Shown here one piece after another: positions 24,879-34,371 of a stretch of DNA of 64,000 nt (its first letter is position 1; the number at the start of each line of letters is the position of its first letter). The notes beneath the pieces were generated by a model. That model searched no databases. It saw only the letters and a program-made list of their open reading frames with translations, and was not told the DNA's origin. Source of the DNA: Campylobacter suis (GTDB lineage: Bacteria; Campylobacterota; Campylobacteria; Campylobacterales; Campylobacteraceae); the NCBI RefSeq assembly GCF_905120475.1, contig NZ_CAJHOE010000001.1, forward strand, positions 310,001-374,000, in the 5' to 3' direction. Made by a program: the position numbers and the translations under genes.

Positions 24879-26942
24879 ATGAAAGAGATAAATGAAAATG
24901 AAGAGCAGTTTGTCGAGGTAAAAACTAGAGAGATAAAAGGCGGCTTTTATAACTATCTGGTTGTATTTTTGTGTTTTTCTTGGTCTGTTTTTCAGCTTTA
25001 TATTGCCTATTTTCCGCTAAATACCACGATAGCTCGCTCACTGCATTTAGGTTTTGCCATAGCGCTTGTGTATTTGCTATATCCTGTTAAATTTCATAAA
25101 AAAGCCCATGTTAGCATGCCGCTTTATGACATTGCATTTTGTATTATAGGCGCTCTTGCCGTGCTTTATCCTGCGATAGAATTTTATGCTTTAGCAAATA
25201 GACCTGGGGATTATTTGCAGCGTGATATTATTGTTGCTTGTATTGCTGTATTACTACTTCTTGAGGCTGGAAGGCGTGTGCTAGGACCTGCACTTGGTAT
25301 TATAGGAATTTTATTTTTGGTGTATGATTATTTTGGTCAGTATATGCCAGACATTATAGCTCATCAAGGTGCAAGTATACAAAAACTAGCAGGACACATG
25401 TTTTTAACGACTGAAGGTGTTTTTGGTGTTCCAATCGGTGTTAGCGTAAGTTTCATTTATCTGTTTGTTTTATTTGGGTCGCTTTTGGAGCGAGCTGGAG
25501 CAGGGCAGTATTTTATAAATCTAGCATTTAGTTTGCTTGGAAAATTCCGTGGAGGACCAGCTAAAGCTTCAGTTATTGCTAGTGGATTAACTGGCATGGT
25601 AAGTGGTAGCTCAACTGCAAATGTCGTAACAGTTGGCACTTTTACAATACCATTAATGAAGCAAGCAGGACTTAGTAGAACCAAGGCTGGTGCGATAGAG
25701 GTTGCGGCTGGGGTTAATGGTCAGCTTATGCCACCTATTATGGGAGCAGCAGCATTTATAATCGCTGAGTTTTTGGGTATGACATATACTAATGTCATGG
25801 TTGCTGCGGTTATACCAGCATTTGCTTGTTATATATCTTTATTTTTTATCGTGCATTTAGAAAGCTGCAAGCTTGGGCTTAAGGGTATTAAAAATAGCGA
25901 ATATGAGTCAAAGCTTAAAATTTTTCTAAGTGGTATCCATTATCTAACGCCTATTTTTGTCCTTATGTATACACTTTTAATAGCCAAAGAGTCCGCCATA
26001 TCAGCAGCGTTTAATGCTATTGGGTTTTTGTTTTTGATAATGATCTTTCAAGAACCAACTAAAAAATTAGCTCAGGGACAAAAGATAAGTAGAGCTGATG
26101 TTTTGGTTGGGTTTAGCGATATTTTCTGGGCAATGGTAACAGCGGCAAAAAGTATGACGACAATCGCTGTTGCAACTGGTCTTGCTGGTATCATAGTAGG
26201 TTCTATATCGCTTACTGGGCTTGGTCAGGTTCTTTCAGAGGTTGTAGAAAACCTTGCTGGTAACAATATCATACTTATTTTAATGCTGACAGCACTTATG
26301 TCTTTAATCCTTGGCATGGGGCTTCCAACGACAGCAAACTACATCGTTGTTTCAAGTCTTGTTGCACCAGTTATCTTAATGCTTGCCTATAAAAATGGCT
26401 TTTTGGTGCCAGCTATCGCAGCGCATATGTTTGTGTTTTATTTTGGAATTTTGGCTGATGATACACCACCAGTTGGTATAGCAGCATATGCTGCAGCAGG
26501 CATAGCTAAGGCAAACCCTGTAACTGTTGGCTTGCAAGGCTTTTTTTATGACCTTCGTACAGCTATATTGCCATTTGCATTTTTCTTTAATAATAAACTT
26601 ATGCTTATTGAAAGTGTTGACGCTTCAAACCCTCTTGACGCAAAAGGTATAGTTTGGATGAGTAATCCTCTTGAGATGTTGCTTGTATTTGCAATGGCTA
26701 TCATTGGCATGTTTGCTTTTTCAAGTATCTTGCAAGGATATTTTGTTACGAAAATTCGTCTTTGGGAAAGACTACTTTTAATCCCAGTAGTCCCACTATC
26801 GCTAGTGCCAAATATCTGCGCTAAGTATTCAGTCATACCAAATGAGTATGTAGGATATATGGTGGGTGCGGGTATATATGCCTTTGTTTTTGTAACTCAG
26901 TGGATTAAAAATAAAAGTGATAAAGCAAAAGAGATAGCTTAA
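24879..26942 (+). CDS. TRAP transporter fused 4TM/12TM membrane subunit (DctQM type)
   Basis: Sodium-driven TRAP permease in which the small DctQ-like and large DctM-like subunits are fused, as is usual for TAXI systems. The first 150 residues hold about four helices. The large domain follows with the conserved SGMVSGSSTANVVTVGTFT and LGMGLPTTANYIVVSSLVAP blocks and the AHMFVFYFGILADDTPPV motif. Length 687 fits the fused family. A GGGG ribosome site precedes the ATG. A strong bidirectional terminator follows at once. Confidence 0.94.
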   Translation: MKEINENEEQFVEVKTREIKGGFYNYLVVFLCFSWSVFQLYIAYFPLNTTIARSLHLGFAIALVYLLYPVKFHKKAHVSMPLYDIAFCIIGALAVLYPAIEFYALANRPGDYLQRDIIVACIAVLLLLEAGRRVLGPALGIIGILFLVYDYFGQYMPDIIAHQGASIQKLAGHMFLTTEGVFGVPIGVSVSFIYLFVLFGSLLERAGAGQYFINLAFSLLGKFRGGPAKASVIASGLTGMVSGSSTANVVTVGTFTIPLMKQAGLSRTKAGAIEVAAGVNGQLMPPIMGAAAFIIAEFLGMTYTNVMVAAVIPAFACYISLFFIVHLESCKLGLKGIKNSEYESKLKIFLSGIHYLTPIFVLMYTLLIAKESAISAAFNAIGFLFLIMIFQEPTKKLAQGQKISRADVLVGFSDIFWAMVTAAKSMTTIAVATGLAGIIVGSISLTGLGQVLSEVVENLAGNNIILILMLTALMSLILGMGLPTTANYIVVSSLVAPVILMLAYKNGFLVPAIAAHMFVFYFGILADDTPPVGIAAYAAAGIAKANPVTVGLQGFFYDLRTAILPFAFFFNNKLMLIESVDASNPLDAKGIVWMSNPLEMLLVFAMAIIGMFAFSSILQGYFVTKIRLWERLLLIPVVPLSLVPNICAKYSVIPNEYVGYMVGAGIYAFVFVTQWIKNKSDKAKEIA

Positions 26943-26969
26943 AATAGTAGCCTTTTGGCTACTATTTTT
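26942..26969. terminator. Bidirectional terminator between TRAP operon and Sel1 gene
   Basis: A perfect 11-bp stem AAATAGTAGCC/GGCTACTATTT with a TTTT loop is followed by further T residues on the plus strand and by A/T-rich sequence on the other. It lies exactly between two convergent genes. Confidence 0.9.
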
Positions 26970-27301
26970 CATAGTTTTTTAGAGCGCTCTAAGTCTAGTG
27001 CAAATTCACATCCTAGCTTATCTTTAAGCTCGCATGATTTATCAAAAAATATCTTTGCTTCTTTGAAATTTTGAGCATCGATTAAAAACGAACCAGCCAC
27101 ACTGCAAGCATTTGCGTCATTTAGCTCGCACGCTTTTTTAAATAGATCAAATGCTTTTGTCTTATCATCTTGCATAAGCTTTGCCGCTACCTCAGAGCAA
27201 CTTTTTGCTATGTTATTTTCACATTCATTGATATGTTCTTGTAAATTTTGGGCCATCAGTATAGATACGCAAAATATAGCTAAAATCATAAAATTTCTCA
27301 T
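26969..27301 (-). CDS. Secreted cysteine-containing Sel1-repeat protein
   Basis: A 110-residue exported protein. Residues 1-17 are a signal peptide (FMILAIFCVSILMAQ). The rest is two to three Sel1-like helical repeats of about 36 residues, each with the pattern A-x-x-L-F-x-K-A-C-E-L-x-D-A-x-A-C, and paired cysteines as in the Hcp proteins of Helicobacter. Such proteins are protein-protein adaptors in the periplasm or outside the cell. The partner is unknown. A GGGTAAAA ribosome site precedes the start. Confidence 0.82.
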   Translation of the reverse strand: MRNFMILAIFCVSILMAQNLQEHINECENNIAKSCSEVAAKLMQDDKTKAFDLFKKACELNDANACSVAGSFLIDAQNFKEAKIFFDKSCELKDKLGCEFALDLERSKKL

Positions 27302-27349
27302 TTTTACCCTTTTGTTTTTGAGATTTATTCTATTTTAGCATATTAAAAA

Positions 27350-28039
27350 TTATTTTTTGTTTAGTGCTATCTCTCTTTGTCTAAAATCTGGCATAATGCT
27401 TTCTATGAAGTCATAAAATTCGCTTTTATGATGTGGATATATCAGGTGTGATAGCTCGTGCAAGATGACATATTCTATCAAGATAGGCGGCTTTTGTATG
27501 AGATTTAGATTTAGGTTGATGTAGCCTTTTTTGCTATTACAGCTACCCCAGCGAGTTTGCATGTTTTTAATGCTTATGTGGTTTATATCTTTTTTTATTT
27601 TTGGTCTAAATTTATCTATGAAATTTATAAAAATTTCTTTTGCTTTGCTTTTTTTAAACTCTTCAAGTGCATTTTTATCTTTTATAAAAATTTCATCATT
27701 TTTTATCAAAACTTCTTTTAAATTTTCATCAAATTTTATTTTATATATTTGACCTAAAAAGACAAACTCATCATCTTTTGGCAGCGTATCTTTTGCTTTT
27801 TCGTAAGTTTTTATAAGCCAATCTTTGTGTGTTTGTAAAAACAAAAATGCTGATTTTTGAGTGGCATAAAATGGCAAGGAGAGTGAAATTTTAGCCTCTT
27901 TTGATACTTTTAAACGCATATTTTTTACATTGCTTTTAAAATTTAGCGTGATGTCAAATCCACAAAAAGTAGTAAGAATTTGTTTTTGTTTGAGTGGTTT
28001 GGGGCGCTTTAAAACGCCCCATAAATTTCTAGCTTTCAA
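27350..28039 (-). CDS. YgjP-type (DUF45) zinc metallopeptidase
   Basis: The zinc site is HELSHLIYPHH (HExxH plus a third His) in the C-terminal half, followed by FYDFIESIMPDFRQRE, characteristic of the YgjP/WLM-like DUF45 proteins. The conserved TRWGSCNSKKGYINLNLNLI block is upstream of it. The start is uncertain. The longest frame begins with TTG at 28039, overlaps glpT by 11 bases and has no ribosome site. The next ATG (27919) would cut into the conserved N-terminal strand. A GC hairpin (28001-28020) lies inside this doubtful leader. Substrate unknown. Confidence 0.8.
   Translation of the reverse strand: MKARNLWGVLKRPKPLKQKQILTTFCGFDITLNFKSNVKNMRLKVSKEAKISLSLPFYATQKSAFLFLQTHKDWLIKTYEKAKDTLPKDDEFVFLGQIYKIKFDENLKEVLIKNDEIFIKDKNALEEFKKSKAKEIFINFIDKFRPKIKKDINHISIKNMQTRWGSCNSKKGYINLNLNLIQKPPILIEYVILHELSHLIYPHHKSEFYDFIESIMPDFRQREIALNKK
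28001..28020 (-). terminator. GC-rich hairpin at the glpT/ygjP junction
   Basis: The arms GGGGCG and CGCCCC pair perfectly, with three further A/T positions able to pair inside. It lies 8 bases downstream of the glpT stop on the minus strand. No U-run follows, and it falls in the possible 5' coding part of the metallopeptidase, so termination is not certain. Confidence 0.4.
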
Positions 28040-29387
28040 GCTGACGAGATGTTTTGTGAAGTAGGGTGTAGGCTATAAAGATAAATGCTAATACGCAAGC
28101 CACTATCAGCGCGTAAAATCCGCCGTCCCAGCCAAACACATCAACGAGTTTGCCCATAACCCAGCCAGCACTCACCGTGCCTAGTAAGTAGCCAAAAAGA
28201 CCAGTTAGGCCAGTTGCAGTTCCTGTGGCAACCCTTGGAACAAGGTCGGCTGCTTGAAGTCCTATCATCATAACTGGACCATAGATCAAAAAGCCAATAG
28301 CTATCAAGCAAGCGTAATCAACCCACTCATTTCCAGCCGGATTTGTCCAATAAACAATAACAGCTATCAAAACACCCACCATAAATATAAGCATAGGAGG
28401 CGCACGGTGTCCCTTAAAGACCTTATCGCTTAGATAGCCGCTTGCTAGCATTCCAAAAATTCCAGCATACTCATACATAAAATATGCCCAACTTTGCTTA
28501 TCTACCGTAAAGTGCTTAACCTCTTTTAAGTATGTTGGCGCCCAATCGATGATACCATAGCGGATGAAATAGACAAATATATTTGCAATAGCTATCGCCC
28601 AAAGGAATTTGTTGCCAAGGATGTATTTTTTAAAAATATCCATAGCACTTAGCGTGTGAGCCGACTCTACCTTTTGTACGTGTTTTTCGCCTTTGTACTC
28701 TTCAACTGGCGGTAAGCCCTTTGACTCTGGCGTATCATGCATAAGTCCATACATCACAAATGCAGCCAAGATAGCTATGATCGCTGGGAAGTAAAACAGC
28801 GACTGCCACGCACCAAATATAGAAAGTCCAAGCAAAGCAAGTGGTCCGATGAGTCCGCCACCAAGGTTGTGCGAGACATTCCACCAGCTCCACCACACAC
28901 CGCGTTCAGATGGACTAAACCAGTTTGTCATAGTTTTTGCGCCAGGAGGATAGCCCATGCCTTGAAACCAGCCGTTTAAAGTACCAAGGATAACCATAGC
29001 TGTAATGCTTGTAAATACTCCCGGAACCAAACCAAAAATGAGCGTTACGATCGCAGAGCCGATAAGTCAGATAGTGATGAAGTACTTTGGGTTGCTTCTA
29101 TCTGAGACATTGCCCATAACAAATTTTGAGATACCATACGCTAGCCCAAGCATAGACATAACGATACCAAGATCGGCTTTTGTGTAGCCGTAAGCTGCAT
29201 ATTCGCCAGCCTTATCGGTAAGATATGGCATGGCGAGCGAGAAGTTTTTGCGGATGAGATAATAGGCCGCATATCCTATGAAAACGCCCGCAAATACCTG
29301 CCAGCGTAGTTTTTTGTAGTGTGCATCTACATCTTTGTCTGGAATTTTGTCTTCAGACGGAGCAGACGCTTTAAGAAAAGAAAACAC
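28029..29387 (-). pseudogene. glpT: Glycerol-3-phosphate transporter glpT, interrupted by one in-frame TGA
   Basis: Both parts of the frame match GlpT of the organophosphate:phosphate antiporters. The first 106 codons (GTG start at 29387 with GGAG upstream) read QVFAGVFIGYAAYYLIRKNF and SDRSNPKYF. After a TGA at 29069-29067 the same frame continues with NGWFQGMGYPPGAKT and RYGIIDWAPTYLKEVKHF to a total of about 452 codons. Compared with E. coli GlpT from memory, the TGA falls where a glycine is expected (GGA to TGA, one base). No frameshift or deletion is seen. Without read-through the product would be a useless two-helix fragment. A sequencing error is the main alternative. Confidence 0.88.
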
Positions 29388-29495
29388 AAATAGCTCCTTT
29401 TGTAAATTTTTAAAAAATGCATTCTAACAAAACTTTTCTTAAAATTAATATTTGCAACTAAAATTTTAATAAAATTTTATAACACTTCATAAAAA

Positions 29496-30827
29496 CTAAA
29501 CAAGCCTTTTACTTTGCCATTTTCTGCTATACCAACGCCAAGTATTTACTCCGCCACGCAGCCATTCATCAGCACAAAAACCTATCCAAACACCGATAAT
29601 CCCAATGCTAAGATGTATCCCTAAAAAGTATCCAACAGGCAAGCTTACTCCCCACATAAAAATAAGCCCCGTCATTAGCGGAAACCTTGCGTCGCCACTT
29701 GCTCTAAGCGCATTTACCATTATTATGTTAAATGTCCTACCAAGCTCAAGTACGATAGATAGCGTAAAAAGTGGCAACATTATCCTTTTTAACTCACTGC
29801 TTAAATTTAGCTCATTCATCACAAGCTCTTTTAGTAAAAACATAGCCATAACAACTATAAAAGTAGCCCAAAGACCGTATTTTAAAGCCTTAAATGTTCT
29901 TATGTAGGCATCATCAAATTCTTTTGCACCAACCAAATGTCCTACTATAACTTCGTTTGCAACGCTAATACTGGCGCCACAAAGCATGATAAGAAGTGAA
30001 ATTTGAAAGTATATAGTTTGAACTGCAAGACTAGCTTCTCCCATGCTAGCCACAAAGCCAAAGGCTACCATGTATTGCGCCATCCAGAGCAGATTTTCCC
30101 CAGCGCTTGGAAGCCCGACATGTAAAATTTTTTTCAAAACATCAAAGGGCAAGGCAAGCAGTCTTTGTATAAAAATTTGAACTTTTGCAAAGTGAGTTAG
30201 CATAAAGCAAAGTACCAAAAGACCGACCAATCTACCAAGTATGGTTGATACAGCTACACCCAAAAGTCCGTAGTTTGGCAAACCAAACCAGCCAAAAAGT
30301 GCGATCGCATTGCCAATTAGCGTGATAAGATTCATTAAAAGTGAAACATACATTACTTGTGTTGCAAAGTTATACACTCTTAAAATAGCAGCTATAACCA
30401 TGCCTATGCCGTCAAATGCAAGAGCCCAGCCAAGCATGTGTAAATATGTATAGCTTTGCTCTTGTAAATTTTTTGGTACTTGCAAAAGCTCTAAAATTTC
30501 GTAACCAAAAAAGTAGATAAATATAGCTGAGCCAAGGCCCAAAATGCTATTAAATGTAATGCTTGCGTGAATCACACGCTTTGCAAGATGTCTGTTTTTA
30601 GCACCAAGGGCTTGAGCAACGACGATAGAGCAGCCCACACTTAAAAAGCTAAATATGGTCATAAAAAGATCCATGACCTGATTTCCCGCGCCCATAGCGC
30701 CAACAAGATCAAGGCTTACTTTTGTAACCATGTATGTGTTGATTATCAAAGTTATAAAATGTAAAAACATATCAAAAAATATAGGTATAGTAAGCTTTTT
30801 AAGGCTTAGAGTTTTTGTATCGTGCAT
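29496..30827 (-). CDS. MATE-family multidrug/metabolite exporter
   Basis: Integral inner-membrane antiporter of the multidrug and toxic compound extrusion family (443 residues, about 12 helices in two repeats). The N-terminal half has GAMGAGNQVMDLF and VAQALGAKNRHLAKR. The second half repeats the pattern with SVANEVIVGHLVGAKEFDDA. It probably uses a Na+ or H+ gradient; the substrate cannot be predicted. AAGGAA lies 5 bases before the ATG at 30827. It is a single gene with its own leader. Confidence 0.92.
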   Translation of the reverse strand: MHDTKTLSLKKLTIPIFFDMFLHFITLIINTYMVTKVSLDLVGAMGAGNQVMDLFMTIFSFLSVGCSIVVAQALGAKNRHLAKRVIHASITFNSILGLGSAIFIYFFGYEILELLQVPKNLQEQSYTYLHMLGWALAFDGIGMVIAAILRVYNFATQVMYVSLLMNLITLIGNAIALFGWFGLPNYGLLGVAVSTILGRLVGLLVLCFMLTHFAKVQIFIQRLLALPFDVLKKILHVGLPSAGENLLWMAQYMVAFGFVASMGEASLAVQTIYFQISLLIMLCGASISVANEVIVGHLVGAKEFDDAYIRTFKALKYGLWATFIVVMAMFLLKELVMNELNLSSELKRIMLPLFTLSIVLELGRTFNIIMVNALRASGDARFPLMTGLIFMWGVSLPVGYFLGIHLSIGIIGVWIGFCADEWLRGGVNTWRWYSRKWQSKRLV

Positions 30828-30918
30828 AAATTTCCTTAATAAAAGCGCGATTGTATCAAAAACTTGCTTTAAACAAAAAATTTACGCCAAATTTTCACTT
30901 TATATAAGTTTTATTTTG

Positions 30919-30924
30919 TATAAT
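30919..30924 (+). promoter_or_regulatory. Extended -10 promoter for the first NSS symporter
   Basis: TATAAT with the TG just upstream (TTTTGTATAAT) and a T-rich region before it, 32 bases before the ATG at 30956. This is the vegetative promoter form of Campylobacter. Confidence 0.55.
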
Positions 30925-30955
30925 CTTATTAAAACTAAATTTTAATGGAACAAAA

Positions 30956-32269
30956 ATGGAAAAGAAAAATTTTACAACAGGCTGGGCATTTATACTTGCT
31001 TGCGTTGGCTCGGCTGTTGGCATGGCAAATGTTTGGGGCTTTCCTTACAAGGTCGGAGCAAATGGTGGCGGAGCATTTTTGCTTATATATCTGTTTTTTA
31101 TCATACTTTTTTCATATGTAGGTCTTTCAGCTGAGTATGCCATAGGACGCCGAGCAAAGACTGGAACCCTTGGCTCATACGAATACGCTTTTGCGACTCG
31201 TGGCTGGGGTAAGGTAGGCAAAGCACTTGGCTGGATACCGCTAGCTGGCTCGATGTGTATAGCTATAGGCTATGCTGTTATCATCGCTTATGTTTTAAAA
31301 GCTCTTACGCAAGCGCTTGATGGTTCGCTAATGAGCGTGGATACAAGTACATGGTTTGAGTCATTTGCGCTTAGCGAGTACTCGGTTATTCCTTTTCATG
31401 TTATAGTTGTTGTTGGAACTCTTTTAACGCTATTTTTTGGGGCAAAAAGCATTGAAAAGACAAACAAGATAATGATGCCTTTATTTTTTATACTTTTTGT
31501 TGTTTTGGCAGTCCGTGTGGCTATGCTAGATGGTGCATTTGAGGGATATAAATTTTTATTTCGTGCAGATTTTGCAAAACTTGAAGATCCAATGGTTTGG
31601 GTCGCAGCCATGGGGCAGGCATTTTTCTCACTATCTATAACTGGTTCTGGCATGATAGTTTATGGAGCTTATCTTTCAAAGAGCGAGGATGTTGTAGGAA
31701 GTGCTAGAAAAACCGCAGTATTTGATACCCTGGCAGCTATCGTGGCGGCGTTTGTGATGATACCAGCGGTATTTGCCTATGCGATGGATCCGGCAGCTGG
31801 ACCAAAGCTACTTTTTGTTACCTTGCCTAAAATTTTACAAGATATGCCGGGCGGGCAAATTTTTGCCATTATTTTATTTACGGCGGTTATTTTTGGCGGA
31901 ATTTCATCACTTCAAAATATGTTTGAGGCAGTGGCTGAGTCGATTTTGCATAAATTTCCAAGCCTAAAGCGAAGCTATGTTCTTATAGGTCTGTGTGTGA
32001 TTTGCCTTGGTGTGGGTGTGCATATGGAGATGATATCTAGCTGGGGTCCGTGGATGGATTTTGTTAGTATTTATATCATACCTATTGGTGCTGTTATAGG
32101 TGCGGTGTCTTGGTTTTGGGTGATTAAAAAAGATGAGATAATGGATGAGATAAATACTGGTGCGGCAAAAAAACAAGGAGAGCTTTGGTATAACATAGGT
32201 CGTTTTGTCTATGTCCCACTTGCACTTACTCTTTGTGTTATTGCCCTTAGTATGCAAATTTCATTTTAG
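30956..32269 (+). CDS. Sodium-dependent transporter of the NSS (SNF) family
   Basis: Na+-coupled symporter for amino acids or related compounds. Helix 1 has the signature GWAFILACVGSAVGMANVWG with the unwound substrate/Na+ region, followed by FPYKVGANGGGAFLLIYL. Length 437 with about 11 helices matches the bacterial short NSS proteins. The substrate cannot be read from sequence. The second NSS gene of the window (40588) is divergent in its N-terminal region, so the two probably differ in substrate. The ABC-F gene starts 8 bases after its stop. Confidence 0.93.
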   Translation: MEKKNFTTGWAFILACVGSAVGMANVWGFPYKVGANGGGAFLLIYLFFIILFSYVGLSAEYAIGRRAKTGTLGSYEYAFATRGWGKVGKALGWIPLAGSMCIAIGYAVIIAYVLKALTQALDGSLMSVDTSTWFESFALSEYSVIPFHVIVVVGTLLTLFFGAKSIEKTNKIMMPLFFILFVVLAVRVAMLDGAFEGYKFLFRADFAKLEDPMVWVAAMGQAFFSLSITGSGMIVYGAYLSKSEDVVGSARKTAVFDTLAAIVAAFVMIPAVFAYAMDPAAGPKLLFVTLPKILQDMPGGQIFAIILFTAVIFGGISSLQNMFEAVAESILHKFPSLKRSYVLIGLCVICLGVGVHMEMISSWGPWMDFVSIYIIPIGAVIGAVSWFWVIKKDEIMDEINTGAAKKQGELWYNIGRFVYVPLALTLCVIALSMQISF

Positions 32270-32277
32270 GCTAGTTA

Positions 32278-34212
32278 ATGGCTCTTATTGATTTTATTGG
32301 AGTTAGTAAAAAATTTGGTCCAAATGAGATCTTAAATGAGGTAAGTTTTAGTGTAAATGAGCGTGAAAAGATAGCCATCATCGGTAAAAACGGCGGTGGT
32401 AAAAGCACGATAATGAAGCTTTTATGCGGTGTTTATGAGCCAGATAGTGGTCGCGTGATAACGCAAAACAGCATAAAGGTCGAGATGCTGGCGCAGTCTC
32501 CAAAATTCGATGATAATATGAGCGTAAAAGATGTGCTAAACGCCGAGCTTGCTGAAATTTTTAGCGCTCGTGAGCAATACTCAAAAGTGCTTCACGCTTT
32601 AGAAGCCAACCCAAACGACACATTCGCTCATCAAAGAGCTGATGAGCTGATAAAATTTATCGAGGCAAAAGATGGTTGGAATATCGAGCGAAGTATCGAG
32701 CTTGTGCTTGAGTATTTTAGCCTAAAAGAGTATGAAAACCGCCTTGTTAGCTCGCTTAGTGGCGGTGAAGTAAGACGCGTGGCGCTCGGGGCTTTGATAC
32801 TTAAAAAGCCAGATGTTTTACTACTTGACGAGCCAACAAACCACCTTGATGTGTATATGGTGAAATTTCTTGAAGATATGCTTAAAAACTCAAAGCAAAC
32901 CATCGTGTTTATAAGCCACGATCGCTATTTTATCGACTCTCTAGCCACTAGAAGTATCGAGATAGAAGAGGCGAAAATCCGCAGTTTTGATGGCGGATAT
33001 GCTTACTATCTAGCTAAAAAGCAAGAAATTTTAGAAAGCCTTGCAAAAAGCCATGAAACCCTTGTCAAACAGCTAAAAAGCGAGGAAGAGTGGCTGCGTC
33101 GTGGCGTAAAAGCTAGGCTAAAACGCAACGAGGGGCGAAAAGAGCGAGTGCTTGCCATGCGCGAGGAAGCCAAGAAAAATCCAGGCGTGATAAGGCGAGT
33201 AAAACTCGAGCTTGAAAGAGCGAGTAAAAATTTCAACCAAACCCACTCGATAAACCGCAAAAAAATGCTATTTGAGGTTAAAAATTTATATCTAAAAATG
33301 GGCGAAAAAGAGCTTTTAAATGACTTTAATGCCCGCGTTTTACAAGGCGAGCGTATCGCGATAGTAGGACGAAATGGAAGCGGTAAAAGCACGCTTTTAA
33401 AAGCGCTTCTTGGCAAGCTAAGTCCAGTTGCTGGAAAGATAGAGCGGGGCGAAGTCGAGGTCGGATACTTTGATCAAAACCGAAGCGAGTTAGATGATGA
33501 TAAGAGCTTGATAGAGGTGTTTTGCCCAAATGGGGGCGATCATGTTATGGTGCGTGGCTCAAACTATCATGTTTATGGGTATTTGAAGAAATTTTTATTT
33601 CCAAAGGAGTATTTGGATAAGCCTATCGGCGTGCTTAGTGGTGGCGAGAAAAACCGCGTGGCGCTGGCTTTGCTTTTTACTAAAAAATACGACATTTTGG
33701 TACTTGATGAGCCGACAAACGACCTAGATATCGCCACGATAAATATACTTGAGGAGTATTTGCAAAGCTTTGAAGGGGCGATCATTTTTGTAAGTCACGA
33801 TCGCTATTTTGTCGATAAGATAGCGACCAAGCTTTGGGCGTTTGAAGATAAAAGGATAGATGTTATCCATCAAGAATACAGTGTCTATCTTGAGCTAAAA
33901 GATGAGCTTGGCGAGGTAGATGAGTTTGAGAAAGAAATTTTAGCAAAGCCTGAAAAAGAGCCTGAAACTAGGGCAAAAACTCAAACCAAACTAAGCTACA
34001 AACAAAATCAAATTTTACAAAATCACCCCGTAAAGATAGAGGAGTATGAGGCGCTTGTTAGAAAACTTAATGCTGATTTAAGCGATCCTACGATCTATCA
34101 AGAAAAGGGCATACAAAAGCTTTATGATGAGCTAGAGATCGCAAAAACAGAGCTTGAAAAGCTAGAAAATGAGTATCTTGAAGTGCTTGAAGTGGCTGAG
34201 AGCTTTGAGTAA
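32278..34212 (+). CDS. ABC-F family ATPase (Uup-like)
   Basis: Cytoplasmic tandem ABC ATPase without membrane segments; ABC-F proteins act at the ribosome. Domain 1 has Walker A GKNGGGKST and signature LSGGEVRR. Domain 2 has GRNGSGKST and LSGGEKNR, each followed by LLDEPTNHLD or VLDEPTNDLD. A charged linker lies between them (about residues 255-330), and a C-terminal coiled coil of about 60 residues fits Uup. Acquired resistance proteins of this class have longer, different linkers, so housekeeping is more likely. Confidence 0.92.
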   Translation: MALIDFIGVSKKFGPNEILNEVSFSVNEREKIAIIGKNGGGKSTIMKLLCGVYEPDSGRVITQNSIKVEMLAQSPKFDDNMSVKDVLNAELAEIFSAREQYSKVLHALEANPNDTFAHQRADELIKFIEAKDGWNIERSIELVLEYFSLKEYENRLVSSLSGGEVRRVALGALILKKPDVLLLDEPTNHLDVYMVKFLEDMLKNSKQTIVFISHDRYFIDSLATRSIEIEEAKIRSFDGGYAYYLAKKQEILESLAKSHETLVKQLKSEEEWLRRGVKARLKRNEGRKERVLAMREEAKKNPGVIRRVKLELERASKNFNQTHSINRKKMLFEVKNLYLKMGEKELLNDFNARVLQGERIAIVGRNGSGKSTLLKALLGKLSPVAGKIERGEVEVGYFDQNRSELDDDKSLIEVFCPNGGDHVMVRGSNYHVYGYLKKFLFPKEYLDKPIGVLSGGEKNRVALALLFTKKYDILVLDEPTNDLDIATINILEEYLQSFEGAIIFVSHDRYFVDKIATKLWAFEDKRIDVIHQEYSVYLELKDELGEVDEFEKEILAKPEKEPETRAKTQTKLSYKQNQILQNHPVKIEEYEALVRKLNADLSDPTIYQEKGIQKLYDELEIAKTELEKLENEYLEVLEVAESFE

Positions 34213-34343
34213 AAACAAAAACTATCTTATTTTTAATATTGCGGTATATAAATCTTATGAAAAACTTTATTGTTATGACAAGTGACATAAGCTTATAAAT
34301 TTTTACAAATTTTGGTGACAGCAATACAAGGTACGCAGTTTAG

Positions 34344-34367
34344 ACTTTGGCCCAAAAGGGCCAAAGT
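34344..34367. terminator. Perfect hairpin between convergent ABC-F and PLP-enzyme genes
   Basis: The 10-bp arms ACTTTGGCCC and GGGCCAAAGT are separated by AAAA. It lies 4 bases before the stop end of the minus-strand gene. No T-run follows on either strand, so it may be a Rho-assisted or 3'-protecting structure. Confidence 0.6.
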
Positions 34368-34371
34368 GTGA

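Noticed and set aside
28029-29387. Two separate transporter genes, or a frameshifted transporter
   Set aside because: Both parts are in the same frame and join across one TGA with no gap or insertion; the second part has no proper start and lacks the first helices, so this is one gene with a nonsense codon.
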